NCBI GenBank assembly: GCA_027658995.1
Contig: JAQDQK010000006.1
Coordinates: forward strand, 62,001 to 126,000
Direction of reading: 5' to 3'
Origin: Propionibacteriaceae bacterium AM104-82
GTDB lineage: Bacteria; Actinomycetota; Actinomycetes; Propionibacteriales; Propionibacteriaceae
Length of the DNA: 64,000 bases
Positions 1 to 8,488 of this stretch are shown piece by piece; positions within the stretch are counted from its first letter, which is position 1; every line of letters begins with the position of its first letter. The notes beneath the pieces are model-generated. The model saw only the letters and a program-made list of their open reading frames with translations. It made no database searches and was not told the DNA's origin. The position numbers were made by a program, and so were the translations under genes.

Positions 1-34
1 CGCCGAGCAGGGCTGGCAGCTTCCTCTTCTTCAT
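1..34 (-). CDS. N-terminus of a probable secreted protein (partial)
   Basis: Only 11 codons lie in the window, read MKKRKLPALLG, and the gene runs off the left edge. An AAGGA ribosome-binding site sits about 8 bases upstream of the ATG. A charged KKRK followed by a hydrophobic stretch is the start of a signal peptide. It is divergent from a LacI-family regulator, so a sugar ABC-transporter binding protein is a reasonable guess, but the sequence seen here cannot show that. Confidence 0.5.
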   Translation of the reverse strand, partial: MKKRKLPALLG

Positions 35-82
35 CGGGTGTTCCTTCTGTCGAATTCCTTGCCGACGAGCGGGTCGGCTCCG

Positions 83-207
83 GTAACGCGTCGTTGCGGG
101 AAAGCGGATGAGCTCCTCTTCGAGCAACACCATGATTTGTTTACGTTGCCAACCGTAACACTGGCCTGTCGCGACAGCCAAGGGGTCTTGCTATCAAATC
201 GGTAACG
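83..207. promoter_or_regulatory. divergent intergenic region with candidate LacI-type operator half-sites
   Basis: The 299-base gap between the two divergent genes (35-333) holds no gene. It contains an inverted repeat TTACG-N8-CGTAA at 141-158, a second imperfect one GTAACG-N3-CGTTGC at 83-97, and a single GTAACG at 202-207. LacI-family proteins bind such inverted repeats. The neighbouring regulator at 334 is the likely ligand-dependent repressor of itself and of the minus-strand gene. The assignment is inference. Confidence 0.35.
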
Positions 208-321
208 ATCCTACGCTTGTGGCGCTGGTTTCCCGCCCAAACGGGGGTTGCGCCGTCCTCGGGACCGAGTTTCCGGGCACCAAATGGCGACGTGAACACA
301 CGCGTGGCTGACCGATCTTGA

Positions 322-327
322 TAGGAT
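322..327 (+). promoter_or_regulatory. -10 element for lacI-type gene, leaderless layout
   Basis: TAGGAT ends 6 nt before the ATG at 334 and no clear Shine-Dalgarno sequence is present. Transcription would start at or next to the start codon. Confidence 0.4.
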
Positions 328-333
328 GGCGAC

Positions 334-1365
334 ATGGCCGCGACGACGAGGCGCACCCCTCCCACCAAGACGCCCTCGATCTCCGACGTTGCGCGTCTGG
401 CGGGCGTCTCCGCGCAGACGGTCTCGCGCGTCTCCCGCGGCGCGACCGCGGTCAGCCCGGCCACCAAGGAGCGCGTGCTCCTTGCGATGTCGGAACTCGG
501 CTACACCCCCAACCGCGCGGCTCGCGCGCTCCGCAACGGCGCCTACGGCAGCCTCGGGATCATCGCTCAGCAACTCGAGCGCACCGGCGACGCGCTGACC
601 ACCACCGCGGTCGTGGCCGCAGCTCAGGAACTCGGCTACAGCGCCACCCTCGTCGAGGTCCGCAACCAGGACGCCGAGGAGATCAGCCAGGCGACCCAGC
701 GCCTCTCGCACTCAGCGATCGACGGCCTGGTCATCATCGGCATCGACAACGCGGGCCTGGACGCCCTCACGCTTCCCGCGAACCTGCCGGTCGTCGTCGC
801 GGACTCGCGCCTGATGGGGCGCTACCCCTCGGTGGTCGCCAACCAGATCCGCGGCATGCAGGACGCCGTCAACCACCTGCTCGATCTCGGCCACCGCCGG
901 GTCGATCACGTCGCGGGCGCGGTGGATTCCCCGCCCACCGCCGTGCGGCTGGCGACGTGGCGTCGCTGCCTCACCGAGCGCGGCCTCGTCGCGCCGGAAC
1001 CGCACCACGGCGACTGGTCGGCGGAGTCGGGCTACCGGATCGGCCGACTGCTCGCGGCCGATCCCGAGGTGACGGCCGTCAGTTGCGCCAACGACGAGAT
1101 GGCGATCGGGGTGCTGCGCGCGATGCATGAGGCGGGCCGCAGCGTCCCGGGCGATGTGTCGGTCGTCGGCTTCGACGGCATCGCGCTCAGCGGGTACACC
1201 TATCCCCCGCTCACGACGGTGCGACAGGACTTTTCCCGCCTCGGCCACGAACTGGTCAACCAGTTGGTCAGCCAGATCAAGGGCACCTCCGGGAACCGGG
1301 CGCACCACCTGGTGATCCCGACCGAATTGACGGTGCGCGGCAGCACCGCGGCGCCGCGCCGCTGA
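334..1365 (+). CDS. LacI family transcriptional regulator
   Basis: A 343-residue ligand-responsive DNA-binding protein. Residues about 15-36 form the LacI helix-turn-helix (SISDVARLAGVSAQTVSRV), followed by the hinge region (YTPNRAARALR). The rest is a periplasmic-binding-protein-like effector domain with the family sequence SVVGFDGIALSGYTYPPLTTV near the C-terminus. The length is normal for the family. It is divergent from a gene whose first codons look like a signal peptide, so it probably controls a sugar uptake operon extending left of the window. The ligand cannot be read from the sequence. Confidence 0.93.
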   Translation: MAATTRRTPPTKTPSISDVARLAGVSAQTVSRVSRGATAVSPATKERVLLAMSELGYTPNRAARALRNGAYGSLGIIAQQLERTGDALTTTAVVAAAQELGYSATLVEVRNQDAEEISQATQRLSHSAIDGLVIIGIDNAGLDALTLPANLPVVVADSRLMGRYPSVVANQIRGMQDAVNHLLDLGHRRVDHVAGAVDSPPTAVRLATWRRCLTERGLVAPEPHHGDWSAESGYRIGRLLAADPEVTAVSCANDEMAIGVLRAMHEAGRSVPGDVSVVGFDGIALSGYTYPPLTTVRQDFSRLGHELVNQLVSQIKGTSGNRAHHLVIPTELTVRGSTAAPRR

Positions 1366-1427
1366 CCCCTGCCCGACAAGCTCGTGACCGTCGCGCCTGC
1401 CACACTGGCACGTGGAGGTGGTCAACG

Positions 1428-2633
1428 ATGGAAGCTCTCGGTCCGCTACTGCTGGTGATCGGCGGGATGGTCGTCGCGGCCCTGATCGTGTGGGCGATCA
1501 TGCACCACCGATACGTGAAGTCCTTCGAGGACAAGGGGTGGGCCTACGAGGGCTCGCCGCCGATCTCGATCGCGCACGGCCTCAACGTCGCGCCCTTCGG
1601 CGTCGGCTTGGAGCGGGGCGTCAAGAAGCAGATCAGCGGCCCGGCGTCCGACGGGACCGCGTTCTCCGCGTTCATGTACCGGTCGAGCGCCTGGGATCCG
1701 GGCGACCTGGTCGTCACCATGAAACTGCCGCACTCGATGCCGCTGGCGGAGGTCCCCGCCGGTGGCCCCGTCCGCACGGCCGACCCGAGCTACGCAGCCG
1801 AACTTGCGCGGGCGCTCGGAGGGGCGACCAGGGACCTGACGGTCGACCACGACACGCTCGTGATGCTGCGGGTCAGCGACGATGCGGACGAACTCCAGAC
1901 CGCCGTCGACGCGCTGGCCGCCGCCCGCGCCGCGCTGCTCGCCAGCGCGGCAGCGGGGAGACAGGGGCCGACGCCGCCGCAGGGGCTCAGCTTCGCCGAG
2001 CATCCCGACTGGACCTATGTGCCCCGCGACGACGAACTGCTCCGCCAGGTCGAGCACAGCGGCGGGGGTTACGGCCATGAGGCGCGCGACATCATCATGA
2101 GCGAGAACGGCCGCATCCCCTTCATCCGGATGCAGCACAACTGGAAGACCGACTCCACCAGGACCGACTCGGAGGGCAGGTCGCACACCACCACGACGCA
2201 CCACACCGAGTACCTGTGCCAGTTCCGCACCAGTTTCCCCTTCGTCGACCTCGCGTCGAACTGGGGCTGGTTCGGCCGCAGCCAGCGCTTCGAGTGGACC
2301 GACTTCAACGACGCGGTCCGGATCGAGAGCAGCAACGAGCGGATCGCGCACGCGGTCATCCACCAGCGTCAGATGGAGTACCTGATGGCGTCGGGGGCGC
2401 CGAAGTTCGCCATCCAGGGCGATGGGTCGATCCTGCTGAAGGGCTTCGGGAAGAAGTGGCTGATTGAGGACATCCTCGGCGCGGACGCGTTCCTGCGCGG
2501 CTTCTTCGCGCGGGTGCCCGACATCGTCTGGCAGGAGTTGGGGGCCTGGCCGCGCCCCATCCCCGAGATCGAACCCGCGCCTCAGCAGAGCGCCGCACCG
2601 GCCCCTCAGCCGAGCAGCGACCCGATCAACTGA
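1428..2633 (+). CDS. hypothetical protein with one N-terminal membrane helix
   Basis: A 401-residue protein of unknown function. Residues about 5-25 form a single hydrophobic helix and the rest looks soluble, so the protein is probably anchored in the membrane with a large cytoplasmic part. The tail (about residues 385-401) is rich in Pro, Ala and Ser. A GGAGGTGG ribosome-binding site supports the ATG start. There is no recognisable enzyme motif. Its last 28 bases overlap the end of the convergent threonine aldolase gene. Confidence 0.75.
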   Translation: MEALGPLLLVIGGMVVAALIVWAIMHHRYVKSFEDKGWAYEGSPPISIAHGLNVAPFGVGLERGVKKQISGPASDGTAFSAFMYRSSAWDPGDLVVTMKLPHSMPLAEVPAGGPVRTADPSYAAELARALGGATRDLTVDHDTLVMLRVSDDADELQTAVDALAAARAALLASAAAGRQGPTPPQGLSFAEHPDWTYVPRDDELLRQVEHSGGGYGHEARDIIMSENGRIPFIRMQHNWKTDSTRTDSEGRSHTTTTHHTEYLCQFRTSFPFVDLASNWGWFGRSQRFEWTDFNDAVRIESSNERIAHAVIHQRQMEYLMASGAPKFAIQGDGSILLKGFGKKWLIEDILGADAFLRGFFARVPDIVWQELGAWPRPIPEIEPAPQQSAAPAPQPSSDPIN

Positions 2634-3616
2634 CCCGCCTCCGCGCACTCCTGCTGCGTCACGTCCAGGTGCGTCACGGCGCGCAGTGCCTTGGGGCCGA
2701 GCACGCTGATCAGCACCCCCTCCTCCTTCAGCCGGGCCGCCACTGCCGGAGCAGACGGCGTGGGGATCAGGACGATGTTGGTGGCGGGTGCGGCGACCGC
2801 CCCCGGGCGCGCGGTGTTGATGGCGTCGGCGAGCACGCCAGCCGAGCGATGGTCCTCGATGATCCGCGCCACGTTGTGTTCCAGCGCGTAGGAGCCTGCG
2901 GCGGCCAGCATGCCGGCCTGTCGCCATCCGGCGCCGAGCCTCTTGCGCTGCACGCGGGCGCGGGCGATGTCGTCGGCGGTGCCGACAAGTACCGAGCCGA
3001 CGGGCGCGCCGAGCCCCTTGCTGAGGCAGAGGCTGACGGTGTCGAACAGCTTGCCGTAGTCGGAGAACGGGCGGCCGGTGACGGCCATCGCGTTGGCGAG
3101 GCGCGCGCCGTCAAGGTGCGTCCTGACGCCGACCGCGCGGGCTCCGTCGGTGACGGCGACCAGTTGGTCGTAGTCCTGGACGGTGCCGCCGCCGAAGTTG
3201 TGGGTGTCCTCCACCGCGACGCAGGCCGTCTCGACCAGGTAGGGGCCGCATTCGACGGCGAGCATCGCGAGCGCGTCGTCGGCGACGAGCCGACCGGCAC
3301 TCGATGTCCAGGTGCGCATCGTGACGCCGTGCAGCGCGCCGTGGGCGCCCATCTCGGCGCGGGCGATGTGGGCGTAGCCGTCGCACAGCACCTCGCGGCC
3401 GGGCGTCGTGTGGAGCCACACGCCGAGCAGGTTGCTGAGCGATCCTGTCGCGCAGAACAGGCCCGCCTCCTGGCCGAACAGTTCGGCTGCGCGCGCCTCG
3501 AGGGCCGCGACGCTCGGGTCCTCCGCGTAGACGTCGTCGCCGAGCGCGGCGCCGGTCATCGCGTCGATCATCCCGGCGCTCGGCCGGGTGACCGTGTCGC
3601 TGCGGAGGTCGATCAC
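2606..3616 (-). CDS. low-specificity L-threonine aldolase family
   Basis: A 336-residue PLP enzyme of the beta-eliminating lyase/threonine aldolase family, which cleaves L-threonine or allo-threonine to glycine and acetaldehyde. It opens with the family sequence DLRSDTVTRPS. HLDGAR (about 167-172) binds the PLP ring and Lys200 in SLCLSKGLGAPVGS is the expected Schiff-base lysine. The GTG start overlaps the TGA of the upstream DAHP synthase gene (GTGA), and AAGGA lies 5 bases upstream, so the two are translationally coupled. The same frame stays open further upstream, but that stretch is antisense-like shadow across DAHP synthase and is not part of the protein. Confidence 0.9.
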   Translation of the reverse strand: MIDLRSDTVTRPSAGMIDAMTGAALGDDVYAEDPSVAALEARAAELFGQEAGLFCATGSLSNLLGVWLHTTPGREVLCDGYAHIARAEMGAHGALHGVTMRTWTSSAGRLVADDALAMLAVECGPYLVETACVAVEDTHNFGGGTVQDYDQLVAVTDGARAVGVRTHLDGARLANAMAVTGRPFSDYGKLFDTVSLCLSKGLGAPVGSVLVGTADDIARARVQRKRLGAGWRQAGMLAAAGSYALEHNVARIIEDHRSAGVLADAINTARPGAVAAPATNIVLIPTPSAPAVAARLKEEGVLISVLGPKALRAVTHLDVTQQECAEAGQLIGSLLG

Positions 3617-4998
3617 AGTTCCTTGGCCCTGAACTGCTGGACGGGGTTGTCGCGGTTGAGGCGACCGGAGCGCAGCCTGCGGGCGACCGTGAACGCCAGT
3701 TCGAGGGACTGGTTGCGGTTCAGCCGCGGGTCGCACACCGTCTCGTAGCGGCTCTCCAGGTCGGCCTCGCTGAGGTTGGCCGCGCCGCCGACGCATTCGG
3801 TGACGTCGTCGCCGGTCAGCTCGACGTGCAGGCCGCCGGGCCAGGTGCCGAGCTGCTCGTGCACGTCGAAGAAGCCGTTGACCTCGTCGGCCACGTCGGC
3901 GAACGAGCGGGTCTTGTAGCCGTTGGCGGCCTCGAACGTGTTGCCGTGCATCGGGTCGCACACCCAGGCGACCTTGCGCCCGGTCGCCTCGACGCCCTGG
4001 ATGACGGCGGGCAGCACGTCGCGGACCTTGCTGGCGCCCATCCGGGTGATGAAGGTGAGCCTGCCGGGGATCCGGTCGGGGTCGAGCGCGTCGGCGAGCG
4101 CGATGGCCTGCTCGGCCGTCGTGGTGGGGCCGAGCTTGACGCCGAGCGGGTTGGCGACCCGGCGCAGCAGTTCGACATGGGCGCCGTCGAGTTGGCGGGT
4201 GCGCTCCCCGATCCACAGCATGTGGCCGGAGCAGCCGTAAAGCTCCTGCGAGCGGGAGTCGACGCGGGTCAGGGCGCGCTCGTATTCGAGGAGCAGCGCC
4301 TCGTGCGAGGCGTAGAAGTCGACGGTGCTGAGCGACTCGTCGTGCACGCCGCAGGCGACCATGAAGGCCAGCGCGCGGTCGATCTCGGAGGCCAGCTCCT
4401 CGTACTCCTGCTCGACCTCGGAGTCGCGCACGAACTGCGCGTTCCAGGTGTGCACACCGCGCAGGTTCGCGAACCCACCCTTGACGAAGGCGCGCACCAG
4501 GTTGAGGGTCGCCGCCGAGGAGTTGTAGACGTCCATCAGGCGGCCCGGGTCGTGCGCGCGGGAGCCCTCGGTGAACTCGAAGCCGTTGATGGCGTCGCCG
4601 CGGTAGGCGGGCAGCGTCACGTCGCCGCGGGTCTCGGTGTCCTTGGAGCGGGGCTTTGCGTACTGGCCCGCGATCCGGCCGACCTTCACGACGGGCACCT
4701 GCGCGGCGTAGGTCATCACGACCGCCATCGACAACTGGACGAGCAGCTTCTGCTTGATGTTGTCGGCGGTGACGGCCTCGAAGGTCTCGGCGCAGTCGCC
4801 GCCCTGCAGCAGGAAGGCCTTGCCGTCGGCGACGTCGGCGAGCTTGGCGCGCAGGTCGTCGCACTCCCCCGCGAACACCAGGGGTGGGAGCCGTTCGAGC
4901 GAGTCGATGGTGCGGTCCAGTGCCGTGGGATCCGGGTAGCTGGGCTGCTGGATGAAGGGCAGCGCGCGCAGTTCTTCCCGGGAGATGATGCTCGACAT
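3613..4998 (-). CDS. aroG: class II 3-deoxy-7-phosphoheptulonate synthase (DAHP synthase)
   Basis: First enzyme of the shikimate pathway: it condenses phosphoenolpyruvate and erythrose 4-phosphate to DAHP. The 461-residue length is typical of class II (plant/actinobacterial) enzymes. Family sequences include GGDCAE (66-71), GRIAGQYAKPRS (about 108-119), the metal-ligand region WVCDPMHGN and the C-terminal ETVCDPRLN. I chose the ATG at 4998 rather than an upstream start at 5037 because the extra 13 residues are not family-like and TAACCT lies 7 nt upstream of 4998, a leaderless layout. It is followed without a gap by threonine aldolase. Confidence 0.95.
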   Translation of the reverse strand: MSSIISREELRALPFIQQPSYPDPTALDRTIDSLERLPPLVFAGECDDLRAKLADVADGKAFLLQGGDCAETFEAVTADNIKQKLLVQLSMAVVMTYAAQVPVVKVGRIAGQYAKPRSKDTETRGDVTLPAYRGDAINGFEFTEGSRAHDPGRLMDVYNSSAATLNLVRAFVKGGFANLRGVHTWNAQFVRDSEVEQEYEELASEIDRALAFMVACGVHDESLSTVDFYASHEALLLEYERALTRVDSRSQELYGCSGHMLWIGERTRQLDGAHVELLRRVANPLGVKLGPTTTAEQAIALADALDPDRIPGRLTFITRMGASKVRDVLPAVIQGVEATGRKVAWVCDPMHGNTFEAANGYKTRSFADVADEVNGFFDVHEQLGTWPGGLHVELTGDDVTECVGGAANLSEADLESRYETVCDPRLNRNQSLELAFTVARRLRSGRLNRDNPVQQFRAKEL

Positions 4999-5005
4999 GG
5001 GCGTC

Positions 5006-5011
5006 AGGTTA
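5006..5011 (-). promoter_or_regulatory. -10 element for aroG, leaderless layout
   Basis: TAACCT on the minus strand ends 7 nt before the ATG at 4998, with no Shine-Dalgarno sequence between. It supports the shorter DAHP synthase start. Confidence 0.4.
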
Positions 5012-5059
5012 CCCCACCGCGGCAACGCTCCCCGCACCGTCGGACGGCGGTGGACTGCC

Positions 5060-5725
5060 TCACTCGTTGGGGTCGTGCAGCCCGTTGTCGATGGCGTAGA
5101 GGGTCAGCTCGACGCGGTTGTGCAGTTGCAGCTTGCGCAGCACGTTCTGCACGTGGTTCTGCACCGTGCGGTGCGACACGAACAGCTCGTCGGCGATCTC
5201 CCGGTAGGCCATCCCCTTCGCGACGCGGCGCAGCACCTCGATCTCGCGGGTGGTCAGCACCGGGCCCTCCTCGTTGTGGGAGCGGGCCACGTTGACCATC
5301 CGTCGGAACTCGCCGAGCACAAGGCCCGCGAGGCCGGGCGTGAAGACGGCGTCGCCGACGGCGGTGCGCTGCACGCCCTCAATCAACTCCTCCTTCGACG
5401 CCGACTTGACCAGGTAGCCCTTCGCGCCCGCCTTCATGGCCCGCAGCACGTCGTCGCGTTCGCCGGAGGCAGACATCACGAGCACGTGCATGTCGGGGAA
5501 CTCGCCGAGCAGGATCTCGATGCAGGTCGCGCCGTCGGGTTCGGGGATCTGCAGGTCCATCACGACGACCTCCGGCCTGGTCGCGCGGGCGCGGGCCAGG
5601 CATTCGGTGCCGTTCTTGGCCACCGCCACGATCTCGAAACCGACCTCTGTGAGGTCCTCGCTCAGCGCATCGATCCACATGGGGTGGTCATCGACGAGCA
5701 TCACGCGCTTACGTTCCTGGGTCAC
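5060..5725 (-). CDS. NarL/FixJ-family response regulator
   Basis: A 221-residue two-component regulator. The receiver domain has the acidic pair VDDH, the phosphoacceptor Asp57 in VVMDLQIP and the conserved Lys107 in YLVKS. Residues about 155-210 are a LuxR-type helix-turn-helix (LTTREIEVLRRVAKG and AEIADELFVS-like segments). Its ATG overlaps the stop of the sensor kinase gene (ATGA), so the two form a pair. The kinase resembles the MacS family, so this would be the MacR partner. Target genes are unknown. Confidence 0.93.
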   Translation of the reverse strand: MTQERKRVMLVDDHPMWIDALSEDLTEVGFEIVAVAKNGTECLARARATRPEVVVMDLQIPEPDGATCIEILLGEFPDMHVLVMSASGERDDVLRAMKAGAKGYLVKSASKEELIEGVQRTAVGDAVFTPGLAGLVLGEFRRMVNVARSHNEEGPVLTTREIEVLRRVAKGMAYREIADELFVSHRTVQNHVQNVLRKLQLHNRVELTLYAIDNGLHDPNE

Positions 5726-6918
5726 GACTGAGCCTCATCCTCTTCGATCGGGAACCGCAGTTCCCATTCCGTTCCTGCGCCGGGCGAGGACTTGAGGATC
5801 GCGGAACCGCCGATGTCGTTCATCCGCCCGACGATCGAATCCCTGATCCCCAGCCGACCGTTGTCGGCCGCCTCCTGTACCTGCGCGGCACTCATGCCGA
5901 CCCCATTGTCGCGGACCCATAGGATCACTTCGTCGTCCAACTCCTGGTCGAGCAGGATCCAGACCCGCGCCTCGGGGCCCGCGTGCTTCTCCACGTTCTT
6001 GAGGATCTCGGCGAGCGTGCGCTCGACCTCGTCGACGAGCGCCCTCGGCGCCTTGACGAGGCTCGCCATGGTGGAGACGGTGACCCGGGCCGACTCGTAC
6101 TTGTCCAGGGCAGCCGCGAGGTCGACGGCGGCCCCGTGGTCGATGTCGCTGATCTCGCGGTCCTGCAGGTGGCCGCGCAGTTGCGCCTCCGACTCGCGGG
6201 CGAGAGCGGCCAACCGGATGCCTCGCAGCCCGAGCGAAGGGCCCTCGCGCTCGACGAGGGCAAGCACCTGAAGGGCGCCGTCGTGCACGATCCGCGAGAG
6301 CCGCTCGCGCTCCGCGAGGGCCGCGCTGCGCAGGCGCTCCTCCTCCTGCTCCTCAAGGGTGGCGCGCACCTGGGTGACGAGGTTGCCGAGGCAGGCGGTG
6401 AACAAGATGGTGACGAACGCGGCCCCGACCCGCTCCATCGCGAAGTGTTCGGGGGCGGCGAGCAGGGCCGCGGACGTGGTGACGGCGAACACGACGCCCC
6501 ACTTGTAGCTGAGGAAGATCGCGGCGTATGCGGCGCAGCCACCTGCCCAGTAGCCGGCCAGCGACAGCGGGGCCCCACCCGGCGGCACCGTCAGATTGGT
6601 GGTCAGGATGATGGTGAGGGTGACGCCGAGGTCGGCGAGCAGCGCGGGCTTGGTGCGGCGCGACGGCTTGCGCATCCGCAGCGAGATGAAGATCTGCCAG
6701 TAGAGCAGCGCCAGCGAGGCCGCCACCACCCCGACGGGGTTGATGGCGCGCGGCAGCACGATCAGCAGGTTGACGATCAGCGCGTGCAGCGCGAGGAAGC
6801 TGCGGGCGACCTCGCAGACGGTGTACATCCGGCCGAGCACGTCGCGCCGGTCGCGGTACCAGAGGAGTTGGGACTTGCCCCAGCGCCAGGCCCGCAGCGC
6901 GGTCGTCGATTCGCTCAC
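5722..6918 (-). CDS. MacS-like sensor histidine kinase
   Basis: A 398-residue membrane kinase. Several hydrophobic segments lie between about residues 35 and 180. They are followed by a coiled linker and a DHp domain with His212 in RIVHDGALQVLA (HisKA_3 type), then an HATPase domain with EILKNVEKHA (N box) and VRDNGVGMS and GRLGIRDSIVG (G boxes). It starts with GTG 7 nt after the stop of the acyltransferase gene and overlaps the downstream response regulator by 4 bases. No extracellular sensor domain is seen, so the signal is probably sensed in the membrane. Confidence 0.9.
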   Translation of the reverse strand: MSESTTALRAWRWGKSQLLWYRDRRDVLGRMYTVCEVARSFLALHALIVNLLIVLPRAINPVGVVAASLALLYWQIFISLRMRKPSRRTKPALLADLGVTLTIILTTNLTVPPGGAPLSLAGYWAGGCAAYAAIFLSYKWGVVFAVTTSAALLAAPEHFAMERVGAAFVTILFTACLGNLVTQVRATLEEQEEERLRSAALAERERLSRIVHDGALQVLALVEREGPSLGLRGIRLAALARESEAQLRGHLQDREISDIDHGAAVDLAAALDKYESARVTVSTMASLVKAPRALVDEVERTLAEILKNVEKHAGPEARVWILLDQELDDEVILWVRDNGVGMSAAQVQEAADNGRLGIRDSIVGRMNDIGGSAILKSSPGAGTEWELRFPIEEDEAQS

Positions 6919-6925
6919 CGGCGCG

Positions 6926-7678
6926 TCAGGCCTTCGGCTCGATGACGGGCGGGTCGCCGCCGCCTGGGCGGGGAAGCTGGAAGGCGTCGGCCTCTTCCGG
7001 GCTCAGGTCGCCGGACTTCACGCGGGAGGCGTACACGTCGATGTAGTCCTGCCCCGTCAGCGACTGGATGGCGGCCATCGCCTCGTCGGTGACGTAGCGC
7101 AGCACCTTGGAGTTGCCCGGCGTGTCGTAGAACTGGCTGAAGTCGAGGGGCTCGCCGATGATGACCACCGGACGGCGCGCCCACGGCAGCCCGAACGGTC
7201 CCTTGACGGACTGCGAGCCGATCACGCCGACGGGGATCACGTGTACCTGATTGGCGAGCGCCATCCGCGCCATGCCCGTCTTGCCCTTGTAGAGCCGGCC
7301 GTCGGGCGAGCGGGTGCCCTCGGGGTAGAACGCGATCACGTGACCATCCGCCAGCACGTCGGAGATGGCCTTCAGCGCGTCGGCCGAGGCCCTGCCACCG
7401 CTGCGGTCCATCGGGACCATCTTGATGGTCTTGAGGAACCAGGCGACGATCTTGGCGCCCACGCTCTTGCCCGCGAACAGTTCGGCCTTTGCGGGGAAGG
7501 TGATGGGGCGCGGCATCATGGCGGGCACGACCAGCGAGTCGAGCGCTCCGATGTGGTTGCTCGCCAGCACCGCGCCGCCCTTGCGCGGGAAGTTCTCGAG
7601 CCCGAAAACCTTGGTCTTGTAGCTGTACTTGACCATCGGCTTGAAGATCGTGAACTTGAAGAAGCGATACCACCACAT
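6926..7678 (-). CDS. 1-acyl-sn-glycerol-3-phosphate acyltransferase (PlsC family)
   Basis: A 250-residue membrane-associated acyltransferase that would add the second acyl chain in phosphatidic acid synthesis. It has the HX4D catalytic motif at His42-Asp47 (NHIGALDS) and FYPEGTRS at about 117-124, which binds the phosphate. The N-terminal about 20 residues are aromatic and hydrophobic. The start ATG lies 7 nt after TAGACT. It is the first gene of a run with the sensor kinase and response regulator, and diverges from the esterase gene by 39 bases. Confidence 0.92.
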   Translation of the reverse strand: MWWYRFFKFTIFKPMVKYSYKTKVFGLENFPRKGGAVLASNHIGALDSLVVPAMMPRPITFPAKAELFAGKSVGAKIVAWFLKTIKMVPMDRSGGRASADALKAISDVLADGHVIAFYPEGTRSPDGRLYKGKTGMARMALANQVHVIPVGVIGSQSVKGPFGLPWARRPVVIIGEPLDFSQFYDTPGNSKVLRYVTDEAMAAIQSLTGQDYIDVYASRVKSGDLSPEEADAFQLPRPGGGDPPVIEPKA

Positions 7679-7685
7679 GCGCGGC

Positions 7686-7710
7686 AGTCTACGGACTTCC
7701 GTCCTATCCT
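7686..7710. promoter_or_regulatory. divergent -10 elements for plsC-like and esterase genes
   Basis: On the minus strand TAGACT (7686-7691) ends 7 nt before the acyltransferase ATG. On the plus strand TATCCT (7705-7710) ends 7 nt before the esterase ATG. Neither start has a Shine-Dalgarno sequence, so both transcripts look leaderless and their promoters share about 40 bp. Confidence 0.45.
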
Positions 7711-7717
7711 GCTCACC

Positions 7718-8488
7718 ATGACAGGCCTGCAGCACTCCCCTGCCCCGACGATCTGGCCCGAGGCGCGCACCTACCGCGCGGGCGACGGGGACGTCGGCGT
7801 CGTCGTCAGCCACGGCTTCACGGGATCGGTGCAGTCGATCCGTCCGTGGGCCGAGGCGCTTGCGACGCCCGGCGACGGCTGGACCGGCGCTCGCGTGGTC
7901 GCACCGAGGCTGCCCGGCCACGGCACGACGTGGCGGGACCTGGCGCGGACCCGCTGGTGGGACTGGTACGCGGCCGTCGAGGACGCCTACCTGGAACTGA
8001 GCGCCCAGGTCGACCGGATCTTCGTCGCCGGGTTGTCGATGGGCGGCGCGTTGGCGCTGCGCCTCGCGGAGCGGGAGAAGATCGCGGGCGTGCTGCTGGT
8101 CAACCCCGCGATCGCGACCAGGGACCGCAGGGTCGCCCCGGCGACCGCGGTGCACGCGATCCTCCCACCGCAGAAGGGGGTCGCCAACGACATCGCCAAG
8201 GACGGCGTCGAGGAGTTGGGCTACCCGAAGTTCTCGGTGACCAGCCTCGCGACGATGACGGACCTGTGGCGCGACGTGCGGGCGAACCTCGCAGCGGTCC
8301 GCGCCCCGGTGCTGCTGATGACCTCCAGGGTCGACCACGTGGTCGACGACCTGAGCGCCGAGGTGATCCGCTCACGGGTGCGCGACGTCACCTCGTTGAC
8401 GTTGGAGCACAGCTACCACGTCGCCACGCTCGACAACGACGCCGAGGCGATTGCCTCGGCGTCGAAGGAGTTCATCTCGGCACACTAG
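7718..8488 (+). CDS. alpha/beta-hydrolase, carboxylesterase/monoacylglycerol lipase type
   Basis: A 256-residue soluble alpha/beta hydrolase. HGFTGS (about 32-37) forms the oxyanion hole and LPGHG follows at about 65-69. The nucleophile is Ser107 in GLSMGG. Asp206 (SRVDHVVD) and His234 (EHSYHVATLDND) complete the catalytic triad in the arrangement of the Est30/monoacylglycerol lipase group. It is divergent from a PlsC-type acyltransferase, which suggests a lipid-related role, but the substrate is unknown. Its stop overlaps the alcohol dehydrogenase stop on the other strand by 4 bases. Confidence 0.88.
   Translation: MTGLQHSPAPTIWPEARTYRAGDGDVGVVVSHGFTGSVQSIRPWAEALATPGDGWTGARVVAPRLPGHGTTWRDLARTRWWDWYAAVEDAYLELSAQVDRIFVAGLSMGGALALRLAEREKIAGVLLVNPAIATRDRRVAPATAVHAILPPQKGVANDIAKDGVEELGYPKFSVTSLATMTDLWRDVRANLAAVRAPVLLMTSRVDHVVDDLSAEVIRSRVRDVTSLTLEHSYHVATLDNDAEAIASASKEFISAH

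Noticed and set aside
334..1365. LacI-type protein as regulator of the eut operon
   Set aside because: It is 20 kb away and its half-site core (GTAACG) is not the eut repeat (ACTAC/GTAGT).
1446..2927. A 493-codon open frame antisense to the membrane protein gene
   Set aside because: Arg/Gly-rich composition without any domain, and it covers two real genes. High GC keeps antisense frames open.
3616..4864. N-terminal extension that would fuse a long protein to threonine aldolase
   Set aside because: It is DAHP synthase read in another frame. The GTG at 3616 with AAGGA and a family N-terminus is a better start.
3826..5295. A 489-codon plus-strand frame across DAHP synthase
   Set aside because: Antisense shadow; no motif and biased composition.
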